Assembly: GCA_964396385.1 (NCBI GenBank)
Contig: CAYNFH010000099.1
Span: 1-22,688, forward strand
DNA length: 22,688 nt
Direction: 5' to 3'
Source: CAYNFH01 sp964396385
GTDB taxonomy: Bacteria; Armatimonadota; Chthonomonadetes; Chthonomonadales; CAJBBX01
A model generated the notes under the pieces. The model worked only from the letters and a program-made list of their open reading frames with translations. It ran no database searches and was not told where the DNA came from. Position 1 is the stretch's first letter. Each line of letters begins with the position of its first letter. Made by a program: the position numbers and the translations under genes. Shown one piece after another: positions 1 through 7,180 of the stretch.

Positions 1-28
1 GGATGTATTGGGTCATAGCTCATGAAAT

Positions 29-65
29 GGTAAAGGAGACCGCGATGTCTCTCTACCCCTTTACC
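29..65. repeat. imperfect inverted repeat downstream of the thiE-like gene
   Basis: The outer arms GGTAAAGG (29-36) and CCTTTACC (58-65) pair, and the inner arms GAGAC (36-40) and GTCTC (47-51) pair around a 6-base loop, leaving a bulge at 52-57. It lies 17 bases beyond the stop of the minus-strand gene, so it could act as its transcription terminator or as a processing hairpin. There is no T-run after it on the minus strand, so an intrinsic terminator is not well supported. Confidence 0.35.
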
Positions 66-81
66 CGGGGGTGCGGTACAC

Positions 82-801
82 CTACCTGGAGAGCGCCTTA
101 ACGTTAGCCTGAGCGGCGGCGGTGCGGTTCTCGGAAGACATGCCGGCGGAGCAGATGGCGATCCCGGAGGCGCCTGCCGCCATGCAGGCAGGCACGTGCT
201 CCAGGGGAACATCGAGGCCGGCAATCACGGGGATCTCGCCGGCGGCGCACACCGACCGCAGGTGGCCGAGCGCCACTTCCGGGTCGGACCAGTCGTACAG
301 GATCAGGGCGTAGTCCGCGCCCTCCTCGGAGGCGCGGGCCGCCTCTTCCGGCGTTCGCACCGTTACTCCCAGGAGCCGCTCCGGGCCAAGGACCTGCCGC
401 GCCTCCGCGATGCCGCCGGCGGACGCCAGGTGCGCGCCGTCCGCCCCTAGCTGCGCCGCGAAGGCCGCATCCCCCCAGGCCACCAGGGGAACGCGGCCTC
501 CCACGCCGTCGCGCACAAACCCATAGACCGTCTTACGAGGCCCCGGCGGCAGGTCCGCCTCCCCAAACAGCACCAGGCTCACCCCGCCGGTGACGGCCGG
601 CGCCACCGCCTGCGCCAGCGTCCACTGCGGCTCGAGCCGTGTCCGGTCCGTAAGCAGCAGGAGGCAGGGACGCTGCGGAGGTTTTCGATTTTCGGTTTTC
701 GATTTTCGATTAAGAATTTGCGTAGACTCTTCCGTAGGTTGTGGGACTCGGTCAGCAAGTTCAAGCGGGCCGCGGCGCGAATCCTTCCCGCACCGCGCCA
801 A
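82..801 (-). CDS. thiamine phosphate synthase / TenI-like TIM-barrel protein
   Basis: The body of this 239-residue frame matches the ThiE/TenI superfamily, whose ThiE members join HMP-pyrophosphate and thiazole phosphate to thiamine phosphate. Family landmarks are LLTD near the first strand, GADGAHLA, EEGADYALI and the phosphate-binding end AGASGIAICSAG. The usual QLREK segment of ThiE is replaced by LVLFGEADL and the IGGI segment by AGLD, so catalysis is uncertain; a TenI-like or divergent role is possible. The start is unclear. The only in-frame start is a TTG at 801 with no ribosome-binding site, and it adds about 45 residues, part of which is encoded by a 7-bp repeat array (680-707). The gene is divergent from msrB, and its upstream end lies just before the msrB ribosome-binding site. 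No other thiamine genes are visible. Confidence 0.68.
   Translation of the reverse strand: MARCGKDSRRGPLELADRVPQPTEESTQILNRKSKTENRKPPQRPCLLLLTDRTRLEPQWTLAQAVAPAVTGGVSLVLFGEADLPPGPRKTVYGFVRDGVGGRVPLVAWGDAAFAAQLGADGAHLASAGGIAEARQVLGPERLLGVTVRTPEEAARASEEGADYALILYDWSDPEVALGHLRSVCAAGEIPVIAGLDVPLEHVPACMAAGASGIAICSAGMSSENRTAAAQANVKALSR
680..707. repeat. heptanucleotide tandem array GRTTTTC x4
   Basis: Four consecutive 7-bp units alternate GGTTTTC and GATTTTC, with a partial fifth unit after them. The array lies in the 5' part of the thiE-like reading frame and about 120 bases upstream of the msrB start. The same unit recurs at 5457-5484 at the dnaE start. Confidence 0.9.
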
Positions 802-828
802 CGGACCGCGATGAGAGGAGTACTCGAC

Positions 829-1239
829 ATGAGCGACCAGAAGGTGATGAAGAGCGAGGCGGAGTGGAAGCAGGAGCTAGATCCCATGCAGTTTCACGTG
901 CTGCGCGAGAAGGGGACGGAGCGGCCGTTTACCGGCCGGTACTGGAATCTGAAGGAGGACGGGACCTACGTCTGCGCCGGCTGCGGCCAGGAGCTGTTCC
1001 AGTCCGACACCAAGTTCGATTCCGGCTGCGGCTGGCCCAGCTTCTACGATGCCATGGACCAGGGCCACATCCAAACGCGCGAGGACCACAGCCACGGGAT
1101 GCACCGCATCGAGGTGGTCTGCAGCCGGTGCGGGGGGCACCTGGGTCACGTCTTTCCGGACGGCCCCCGGCCCACCGGCCTGCGCTACTGCATCAACTCG
1201 GCGAGCCTGAACTTTGTGAAGGAGCCTGGCGGCCCTTAG
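829..1239 (+). CDS. msrB: peptide-methionine (R)-S-oxide reductase MsrB
   Basis: This 136-residue protein reduces methionine-R-sulfoxide in proteins and free form, a cytoplasmic repair activity that uses thioredoxin. It has the full MsrB signature: two zinc CxxC pairs (C49/C52 and C98/C101), the GCGWPSF segment with a candidate resolving cysteine (C67), and the catalytic cysteine C121 in RYCINSASL. Length is normal for a single-domain MsrB. The ATG at 829 is chosen because GAGAGGAG (813-820) sits 8 bases upstream and the protein starts in step with the family. An in-frame extension back to 718 is possible but reads through repeat-derived sequence. It is transcribed away from the thiE-like gene and followed by the Uma2-family gene. 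Confidence 0.95.
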   Translation: MSDQKVMKSEAEWKQELDPMQFHVLREKGTERPFTGRYWNLKEDGTYVCAGCGQELFQSDTKFDSGCGWPSFYDAMDQGHIQTREDHSHGMHRIEVVCSRCGGHLGHVFPDGPRPTGLRYCINSASLNFVKEPGGP

Positions 1240-1257
1240 CGGGCCGGTGGGCTCTGA

Positions 1258-1263
1258 TATAAT
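1258..1263 (+). promoter_or_regulatory. candidate -10 box of the Uma2-family gene
   Basis: A perfect TATAAT lies 33 bases before the TTG start at 1296. The best -35 candidate, TTAGCG (1236-1241, 16-base spacer), matches only three of six consensus bases, so this is a plausible but one-sided sigma70-type promoter. It begins just after the msrB stop. Confidence 0.45.
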
Positions 1264-1295
1264 GGCCGTATGACCATAGCTGGAGGAACCGAGCT

Positions 1296-1853
1296 TTGAG
1301 TGCAACCAGCAGGGCCGCGCCGGCGGCGGACATCGCGGATCTACTCTCCACCCCGGGCAAGGCGGAACTGGTAAACGGAGAGCTTATTATTATGTCTCCG
1401 ACGGGCGGTGCACCGGGGCGGGCGAGCGGCGAGATCTACACCAGCCTGCGGGCCTACGAGCGGAAGCATGGAGGCGGCCGCGCTTATCCCGATAACGTGG
1501 GCTTTCTAGTTAATCTGTGGAACCGAAAGTCATTCAGTCCCGACGCAGCTTTCTATATCGGTCCGGATCCCGGCATGAGCTTTCCGCAAGGCGCGCCCGT
1601 CTTTGCGGTGGAAGTGCGGAGTCAGAACGACTACGGGCCGCAAGCGAAGCACGATCTGGCACAGAAGCGCGCAGACTACCTTGCAGCAGGCACGAAGGTG
1701 GTGTGGGACGTAGACCTTCAGGGAGAAGACGTCGTTTCCAAGTACACCGCTGACCGCCCTGACCAACCGGAAGTCTTCCGGCGCGGAGAGATTGCCGACG
1801 CGGAGCCGGCCGTACCCGGCTGGACCATGCCCGTAGACGACCTCTTCACGTAA
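1296..1853 (+). CDS. Uma2 family (DUF820) putative PD-(D/E)XK nuclease
   Basis: This 185-residue protein belongs to the Uma2/DUF820 family, abundant in cyanobacteria and other accessory-rich bacteria and predicted to have a restriction-endonuclease-like fold; its cellular role is not established. Visible landmarks are ELVNGELIIMSPTGG (residues 24-38), the SPDAAF segment with D83, VFAVEVRS with E106, and KHDLAQKRADYLAAG near residues 118-132. Together these form the usual D...ExV...K arrangement. The start is TTG at 1296, supported by GGAGGAA at 1282-1288, 7 bases upstream. The perfect -10 box at 1258 suggests transcription separate from msrB. It converges on dnaE with only 38 bases between stops. 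No partner toxin, antitoxin or methylase gene is adjacent. Confidence 0.85.
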   Translation: MSATSRAAPAADIADLLSTPGKAELVNGELIIMSPTGGAPGRASGEIYTSLRAYERKHGGGRAYPDNVGFLVNLWNRKSFSPDAAFYIGPDPGMSFPQGAPVFAVEVRSQNDYGPQAKHDLAQKRADYLAAGTKVVWDVDLQGEDVVSKYTADRPDQPEVFRRGEIADAEPAVPGWTMPVDDLFT

Positions 1854-1891
1854 CACGTTGCCGCGAGGCTTATCGGCGTCCGCCGCCGCCC

Positions 1892-4800
1892 TTACTCCAC
1901 CCAAACCGACTGCTTGCCGACCAGGTCTTCCAGCGTCCGGCGGAGGGTGTCGCTGGGCTCCACGGTGAGGGACGCAGCAACCTTGTGGTCGCCCTTGCCG
2001 TTGGGCACGTACAGGTAGACCGCACTCTCGCCACGGTGCTGCTCCAGCGCGCCCTTCAGCAGAGGCACCACGTGCTGCTTGCCCCGGCCCAGCCGGATAT
2101 GGACAGCCTTAATCCGGGCATTGCCGTTGCCATTGCCATTGGCGCCGTGGCCCAGCGGCTGGATCTGCTCGGCCAGCACCTCCACGTTGGCGCCGCCCTC
2201 CTCATCGTCCCGGATCCGCTCCCGGATGGAGGTCCGGCCGCTCAACACCACGATCCGGTCCTTCTCGATGTGCTTGCCGTACTCGCGGAAGGTGGAGGGG
2301 AAGACCGTGACGGCCACGTTCTTGCCGGTGAGGTCTTCCAGCGTGAGAAAGGCCATCGGCTCCCCGCTCTTCTTGGAGGTGAACGGCTTCACGCTGGTGA
2401 TGATGCCGCCCAGCATCACCTCCTGCCGATCCCCCAGCTCCGCCAGGTCCTCCACGGAGTGCTTGGCCAGCTTCTCAATCTGGGCGCGGTACTTCTTGAG
2501 GGGATGGTCGGAGACGTAGATACCCAGGAGGTCCTTCTCGAACGCCAGGATCTCCTCGGAGGTGAACTCCGGCACGTTCGGCAGCATGACCGCGCGCGCC
2601 TCGTGGACCTCCTCGCCGCCACCGAGGAACAGGTCTCCCTGCCCGGCCTGCTTGGCGCGCTGCGCGCTGGAAGCCATCTGGCATGCGCTGTCCAGCGCCT
2701 CCATAAGGGCTCGCCGGTTGGGATGGATTCCGTGGAACGCGCCGCACTTGATGAGCGCCTCCACCGTGGAGCGCGTCACCGTCCCGTGGTCCGCTGTTCG
2801 CTCGCAGAAGTCGTGAAGCGACCGGAACGGCCCGCCCGCCGCCCGCGCGGCGAGGATCACGTCCACCGCCGCCCGGCCCACGTTCTTGATTCCCGCCAAT
2901 CCGAAGCGGATAGCGTAAGGTTCGGTTGAGGGTGGGAGAGTCGTGAGTCGTGAGTCGTGAGTCGTGAGACCGGAGCCCGGAGTCTCCCCCTCTCCCTCAC
3001 TCCCTCTCTCCCCCTCCGCTCTTGCCTCGGCGGTGAAGTCCACATCGGAGAGATTCACGTCCGGCGGGAGCACCGGAATCTTGAGTCGCGCGCACTCCTC
3101 CATACAGGAGGCCACTTTGTCGTTCTTGCCGGTGTAGCAGGCCATCAGCGCGGCCATGTACTCCACCGGGTAGTTGGCCTTGAGGTACGCCGTCTGATAC
3201 GCCACCATGGCGTAGCAAATCGCATGCGCGGCGTTGAACGCGTAGCCGGCGAACGGCTCGATGAGGTTGAAGATCTCCGCCGCCTTCTTCTCCGGGATCC
3301 CCTTCTCCGCGGCGCCGGCAATGAACCGCTCGCGCTCCTTTGCCATCTTCGCCTTGTCCTTCTTGCCCATGGCGCGGCGGAGGATGTCCGCCTGGCCGAG
3401 GGTGTAGCCGGCGATGGCCTGCGCGATTCGCATCACCTGGTCCTGGTAGACGATGACGCCGTACGTCTCCTCCAGGACCGGCTTGAGCAGCGGATGCGGA
3501 TACGTGATCTTGTCGAGCCCGTGCTTGGCGCGGATATAGGTGGGGATGTGGGCCATGGGGCCCGGCCGGTAGAGCGCCACCATGGCGGCCAGCTCGCGAA
3601 CGGAGGTGGGCTTCAGCTCCGTCACGTACCGCCGCATGCCCGCGCTCTCCAACTGAAAGATGCCGGTGGTATCGCCGCGCCCCAGCAGCTCGAACGCCTT
3701 CTTGTCGTCCAGCGGGATCTTGGCGACGTTGATATCGATGCCGCGCGCCTTGCGGATGTTCTCCACCGTCCGGCCCAGGATGGAGAGGTTGATCAGCCCG
3801 AGGAAGTCCATCTTCAGCAGGCCGATCTTTTCCAGCGCCCCCGCCGAGTACTGGGTCACCAGCCCGCCGTCCGCGTTGCGCTGCAGGGGCGTGTACTCCA
3901 CCAGCGGCTCGTGGGAGATCACCACGCCCGCCGCGTGGACCGAGGCGTGCCGGGAGATGCCCTCCAGCCGCATGGCGGTGTCCACCAGCCGCTTCACCGC
4001 CGGATCGCGGGTATAGTGGGTCTTGAACTCCGCGTTCGCCTCCATGGCCTGCTTGATGGTTACGTGTAGCGGCATGGTGGGGATCATGCCCACGATCTTG
4101 TTCACCTCCGGGATGGGCATCGCCAGCGCCCGTCCGGCGTCCTTGAGCGCGGCGCGGGCGGCCAGCGTTCCGAAGGTGATGATCTGGGCGACGTGGTCCT
4201 CGCCATACTTTTGCGTGACATAGTCGATGACCTCGCCCCGGCGCGCGTCCTCGAAGTCCATGTCGATGTCCGGCATCTGGATGCGCTCGGGGTTAAGGAA
4301 CCGCTCGAACGTCAGCTCGTACTCCACCGGGTCGATGTCGGTGATGTCCACACAGAAGCTGGTGAAGGAGCCGGCGGCGGAGCCGCGCACGCCGAAAAAG
4401 ATGCCCTTGTCGCGCGCGAACATGGCGAAGTCCCGCACGATGAGGATGTACTGGGAGAAGCCTGTCTGCTCGATGACGCCCAGCTCGTACTCCAGCCGCT
4501 CGCGGTGCCGGTCCGTGACCTTGCCGACCTTCCGCTGCAGTCCTTCCATAGCGAGCTGCCGCAGGTAACCCTGGGCGGTCTGGCCCTCCGGCAGGCCCGG
4601 GGAGGGCAGCGGCGCGCGCCCGAACTCCAGCTCCAGGCTGCACCGCCCGGCGATCTCCACCGTCTGCTCCAGCGCGCCGGGATGCTCCGCGAACAGCTCC
4701 CGCATCTCCTGGTGGGACTTGAGGTAGAACTGGTCCGCCTCGTATCGCAGGCGGTTGGGATCGTTTACAGTAGCGCCGGTGCCGATGCAGAGCAGCACGT

Positions 4801-5458
4801 CGTGCGCGTCCGCGTCCTTCCGGTCCAGATAGTGGACGTCGTTCGTGCAGAGGATCTGGAGCTTGAGCTCCTTCGCTATCTTGAGGAGCTGCTCATTGCA
4901 CGCGATCTGCTGGGGGAGGGTGTGGTTCTGGAGCTCGATGTAGTAGTTCTCAGGGCCCAGCAGGTCCCGGTACCAGCCGGCGATGTCCCGCGCCTTGTGG
5001 TAGTCGCCCTTCATGAGGGCGGTGCAGACCTCGCCTCCGAGGCAGGCGCTGGTAGCGATAATACCTTCGTGGTACCGTTCCAGCAGCTCGTGGTCGATGC
5101 GGGGCTTGTAATAAAAACCGTCCAGCGCGGCGAGGGTGGTGAGCTTGAGCAGGTTCTTGTATCCCTGCAGGTCTTTGGCCAGGAGCAGCAGGTGGTAGGC
5201 GTTCTTTTCCGTGCGGACGGTCTTCTCCGTGTGCTTGCCGCTCGCCACGTACGCCTCTACGCCGACGATGGGCTTGATGCCGGCATCCCTGCACTTGGTG
5301 TAGAAGTCCAGCGCGCCGTACATCACGCCGTGGTCCGTGAGGGCCAGCGCCCCCATCTCCAGCTCTACGGCGCGCTTGACCAGGCCGTCCAGGCGGGCGG
5401 CGCCGTCCAGCAGCGAGAATTCTGAGTGCGTGTGGAGATGGACGAAGCCCAGGCCCAT
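1892..5458 (-). CDS. dnaE: DNA polymerase III alpha subunit (DnaE)
   Basis: This 1188-residue protein is the catalytic subunit of the chromosomal replicase. An N-terminal PHP domain (about 4-210) keeps metal-ligand-like residues (H8 and H10 in HLHTH, D42/H43 in LTDHG, E68, D207/H209 in NDVHY), so an active PHP site as in Thermus-type DnaE is possible. The polymerase core has D397 and D399 in PDIDMDFED and D551 in LKMDFLGL, the three catalytic aspartates, plus LYRPGPM (630-635). The C-terminal part includes helix-hairpin-helix and OB-fold segments. Residues about 811-846, between VDFTAE and YAIRFGLAGIKNVG, form a low-complexity insertion encoded partly by a 7-bp tandem array. The ATG at 5458 abuts another heptamer array and has no clear Shine-Dalgarno. 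It is monocistronic in view, with a strong promoter at 5655-5683. Confidence 0.97.
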   Translation of the reverse strand: MGLGFVHLHTHSEFSLLDGAARLDGLVKRAVELEMGALALTDHGVMYGALDFYTKCRDAGIKPIVGVEAYVASGKHTEKTVRTEKNAYHLLLLAKDLQGYKNLLKLTTLAALDGFYYKPRIDHELLERYHEGIIATSACLGGEVCTALMKGDYHKARDIAGWYRDLLGPENYYIELQNHTLPQQIACNEQLLKIAKELKLQILCTNDVHYLDRKDADAHDVLLCIGTGATVNDPNRLRYEADQFYLKSHQEMRELFAEHPGALEQTVEIAGRCSLELEFGRAPLPSPGLPEGQTAQGYLRQLAMEGLQRKVGKVTDRHRERLEYELGVIEQTGFSQYILIVRDFAMFARDKGIFFGVRGSAAGSFTSFCVDITDIDPVEYELTFERFLNPERIQMPDIDMDFEDARRGEVIDYVTQKYGEDHVAQIITFGTLAARAALKDAGRALAMPIPEVNKIVGMIPTMPLHVTIKQAMEANAEFKTHYTRDPAVKRLVDTAMRLEGISRHASVHAAGVVISHEPLVEYTPLQRNADGGLVTQYSAGALEKIGLLKMDFLGLINLSILGRTVENIRKARGIDINVAKIPLDDKKAFELLGRGDTTGIFQLESAGMRRYVTELKPTSVRELAAMVALYRPGPMAHIPTYIRAKHGLDKITYPHPLLKPVLEETYGVIVYQDQVMRIAQAIAGYTLGQADILRRAMGKKDKAKMAKERERFIAGAAEKGIPEKKAAEIFNLIEPFAGYAFNAAHAICYAMVAYQTAYLKANYPVEYMAALMACYTGKNDKVASCMEECARLKIPVLPPDVNLSDVDFTAEARAEGERGSEGEGETPGSGLTTHDSRLTTLPPSTEPYAIRFGLAGIKNVGRAAVDVILAARAAGGPFRSLHDFCERTADHGTVTRSTVEALIKCGAFHGIHPNRRALMEALDSACQMASSAQRAKQAGQGDLFLGGGEEVHEARAVMLPNVPEFTSEEILAFEKDLLGIYVSDHPLKKYRAQIEKLAKHSVEDLAELGDRQEVMLGGIITSVKPFTSKKSGEPMAFLTLEDLTGKNVAVTVFPSTFREYGKHIEKDRIVVLSGRTSIRERIRDDEEGGANVEVLAEQIQPLGHGANGNGNGNARIKAVHIRLGRGKQHVVPLLKGALEQHRGESAVYLYVPNGKGDHKVAASLTVEPSDTLRRTLEDLVGKQSVWVE
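2939..2966. repeat. heptanucleotide tandem array AGTCGTG x4 inside dnaE
   Basis: Four perfect 7-bp units lie within the dnaE reading frame and encode a Leu-Thr-Thr-His-Asp-Ser-Arg type stretch near residues 831-840. Surrounding codons (2967-3030) are purine-biased and encode Glu/Gly-rich residues absent from typical DnaE. A 28-base array is not a multiple of three, so a change of one unit would shift the frame of an essential gene. Confidence 0.95.
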
Positions 5459-5484
5459 TTTCGATTTCCGATTTTCGGTTTTCG
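5457..5484. repeat. heptanucleotide tandem array (ATTTTCG-type x4) at the dnaE start
   Basis: Units ATTTTCG, ATTTCCG, ATTTTCG and GTTTTCG run in tandem. Read on the minus strand the array is A-rich and ends in the first two bases of the dnaE ATG, so it forms the whole translation-initiation region of dnaE. It is the same repeat family as 680-707. Confidence 0.9.
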
Positions 5485-5638
5485 ATCCCGGATGGGGCGA
5501 GGGACCGAAGAGGGAGATGGTTGGCTGGCTGCCAGGGATAAGACCGGCCGGCGGCGGGCCAGGTTCCCGGCGATCGGGCGGAACGTCCCAAGATGTAGCG
5601 AGAGGAACCCTTCGAGGAGCCTAGATATTGTGGGATCT

Positions 5639-5676
5639 GCCCGCCCGCCCGAAGATTGTAGCTCTACCGGGCGGGC
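5639..5676. repeat. inverted repeat overlapping the dnaE promoter
   Basis: GCCCGCCCG (5639-5647) is matched perfectly by CGGGCGGGC (5668-5676). One arm lies in the promoter spacer and the other just around the expected dnaE transcription start, so the element flanks the -10 box. It could be an operator for a dimeric regulator or a hairpin. Confidence 0.6.
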
Positions 5677-5683
5677 AAGTCAA
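5655..5683 (-). promoter_or_regulatory. sigma70-type promoter of dnaE
   Basis: On the minus strand, TTGACT (plus coordinates 5678-5683) is followed by a 17-base spacer and TACAAT (5655-5660): five of six consensus bases in each box at optimal spacing. The expected start is near 5648, giving a leader of about 190 bases before the dnaE ATG. Confidence 0.75.
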
Positions 5684-5766
5684 GCAGGAATTGTTCGGTA
5701 CCGGACGGCGGCATCTGGAACTAACCGCCGGCCTCGTCCGTTCCTGAATCTGGCTCGGAAAGGCGG

Positions 5767-5795
5767 TTGACTCTGAAGTGGCCGCCCGGTAGAAT
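5767..5795 (+). promoter_or_regulatory. sigma70-type promoter of the secreted repeat protein
   Basis: TTGACT (5767-5772), a 17-base spacer and TAGAAT (5790-5795) form a near-consensus promoter on the plus strand. The predicted start (about 5802) coincides with the beginning of a hairpin, leaving a leader of about 86 bases before the ATG at 5888. Confidence 0.75.
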
Positions 5796-5802
5796 TACGG
5801 GC

Positions 5803-5822
5803 TGCCGGCATGCGTGCCGGCA
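5803..5822 (+). repeat. 5'-terminal hairpin of the leader
   Basis: TGCCGGCA occurs twice (5803-5810 and 5815-5822) separated by TGCG. Because the unit is itself a palindrome, the two copies pair as an 8-bp stem with a 4-base loop. It would form the very 5' end of the transcript from the 5767 promoter, where such stems are known to protect mRNA from decay; that role is inferred. Confidence 0.55.
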
Positions 5823-5887
5823 AGTCATAACGGGTGCGCGGCGCGGAGCTATTCGGACCGGCCGCCTGCCGTGGAGGGAGATAAGTT

Positions 5888-6913
5888 ATGCAGCGGAAGG
5901 CATTTCACCTGTCGCTAACACTGCTGAGCACGGTTGGCCTGCTCCTCTTGATGGGCCGAGCTAATGCACAGTACTCCCACGCCTACCTGGTGTGGGGGAA
6001 TGCTCAGAACGGCCCGCCGGACGCAATTTCCATCTGGTCCAACATCACGGGCAGCAACTCAACAGGCAACCCCGGCAGCATCAAAGACTGGGGGCCGTTT
6101 CCCGGCTGGACTCCACGCGGAGGCTCGCGGGACCCCAACGGCGGCTCCGGCGCCCGCGTCTTCTGGGGAATGTTCGACAGCAACAACAACCCCACCGGGC
6201 AGTGGAGCCTGTGGAACATGACCTCGGCCTCGAGCTTCAGCTATACAAATTATTCGCTCCCTGCCGGCTGGAAGGTGCAGGGTATGTCCGCGGCGGGCGG
6301 ATTCGTCTTTGTGCTCTGGCAGAACCAGAACACGGGCCAGATGTCGCTCTGGAAGAAGCCCGACAACTCTAACGTCCCTACCATCCTGGACTACGGCCCG
6401 TTCACCAACTGGAAGGCAGAGGGGATTGCCGCGGCCGATGCCAATACGGTGTTCATTGCCTGGGTGTACCAGGGCAATAATGCTAATTTCGGTCAGGTGT
6501 CGCTGTGGAAAGTCGACCTCACCAACACGAATACCAATACCAACTTCACCTACCACAACTACGGGCCGTTTCCGGGATGGGTCTTCAACACCCTGGACCT
6601 CCAGCTCTCAACCGGGCAGCTCTACATGCTGTGGGATAATGAAGCCGTCCTGAACGGCGGCGGATCGGAAGTGTCCCTCTGGAAGCTGAATTCGGATGGC
6701 ACTTTTAGCGGGAACCCCGTGAATCAGGGCCCGTTTTCCGGCTGGTACGTCAACAACATGTCGACGGGTACCGATGGGGTTCTCGTCCTCTGGTCGGACG
6801 TCAACGGCCGGTCCTCACTCTGGAACTGGAACATAGGCAACAACACCATCACGTGGGTGAACGACGGCCCGTTCAACACGGGCTTCTTCCCGGCCGTTGT
6901 GCTCGACAACTGA
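5888..6913 (+). CDS. secreted tryptophan-rich protein with six SLW/GPFxGW repeats
   Basis: This is a 341-residue exported protein of unknown function. It has a Sec signal peptide with hydrophobic core LSLTLLSTVGLLLLMG and a likely cleavage after ANA (residue 27). The mature part is six repeats of roughly 45-58 residues. Each has a hydrophobic strand (FVLW, FIAWV, LYMLW, VLVLW), a G.(V/M)SLW strand (W50, W109, W155, W207, W265, W312) and a closing YGPFPGW-like turn (GPF at 69, 170, 226, 281 and 327; SLPAGW in repeat two). This periodicity suggests a small beta-propeller or other beta-repeat fold, possibly ligand- or glycan-binding; this is inferred from pattern only. The composition is rich in Asn, Gly, Trp and Thr. 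The ATG at 5888 is preceded by GGAGGGAG (7 bases) and a strong promoter. No anchor or catalytic motif is visible. Confidence 0.85.
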   Translation: MQRKAFHLSLTLLSTVGLLLLMGRANAQYSHAYLVWGNAQNGPPDAISIWSNITGSNSTGNPGSIKDWGPFPGWTPRGGSRDPNGGSGARVFWGMFDSNNNPTGQWSLWNMTSASSFSYTNYSLPAGWKVQGMSAAGGFVFVLWQNQNTGQMSLWKKPDNSNVPTILDYGPFTNWKAEGIAAADANTVFIAWVYQGNNANFGQVSLWKVDLTNTNTNTNFTYHNYGPFPGWVFNTLDLQLSTGQLYMLWDNEAVLNGGGSEVSLWKLNSDGTFSGNPVNQGPFSGWYVNNMSTGTDGVLVLWSDVNGRSSLWNWNIGNNTITWVNDGPFNTGFFPAVVLDN

Positions 6914-6966
6914 GCGCCGCAATGCGGGGCTGAGTGCTTCTGAGAGCACCAACCCGGCGCGCGATT

Positions 6967-7109
6967 GTCATCCCGAACGTAGTGAGGGATCTGCTTTACG
7001 GTAGCTGTACGTACTCTGCCGGAAAAAGCAGATCCCTCGCTGGCGCTCCTAAGAAACACGGCGTACAAAACGGCACGAAAAGCAGATCCCTCGCGGAGCT
7101 CGGGATGAC
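6967..7109. repeat. dispersed inverted-repeat element, copy A
   Basis: The outer ends GTCATCCCGA (6967-6976) and TCGGGATGAC (7100-7109) are inverted. Inside, GAGGGATCTGCTTT is answered by two inverted copies of AAAGCAGATCCCTCGC (7025-7040 and 7079-7094). A core of about 50 bases (from 6987) recurs with only about three differences at 10081. This is the common non-coding repeat type with GTCATCCCGA ends. It encodes no protein. Confidence 0.85.
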
Positions 7110-7180
7110 AGGCTGGCACGCTCCGGATTTCTTTCCTACGGCATGGCGCTTGCGCCATCGACCACTCGGAACGACAACCT

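Larger units (their letters stand above)
5459..5887. other. divergent intergenic region dnaE / secreted repeat protein
   Basis: This 429-base gap has no convincing gene. It holds the heptamer array at the dnaE start, a GC-rich dnaE leader (about 5485-5648), the dnaE promoter within an inverted repeat (5639-5683), and the promoter and 5' hairpin of the downstream secreted protein (5767-5822). The rest (about 5684-5766) shows no recognisable element. Confidence 0.7.

Noticed and set aside
1854..1891. Terminator between convergent Uma2 and dnaE genes
   Set aside because: The 38-base gap has no stable stem-loop and no T-run on either strand.
1985..2929. Long open frames on the plus strand opposite dnaE (also 2957-4069 and 4193-5425)
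   Set aside because: They are antisense to a clear full-length dnaE, have His/Val/Leu/Arg-rich compositions typical of GC-rich reverse frames, and contain no recognisable domain.
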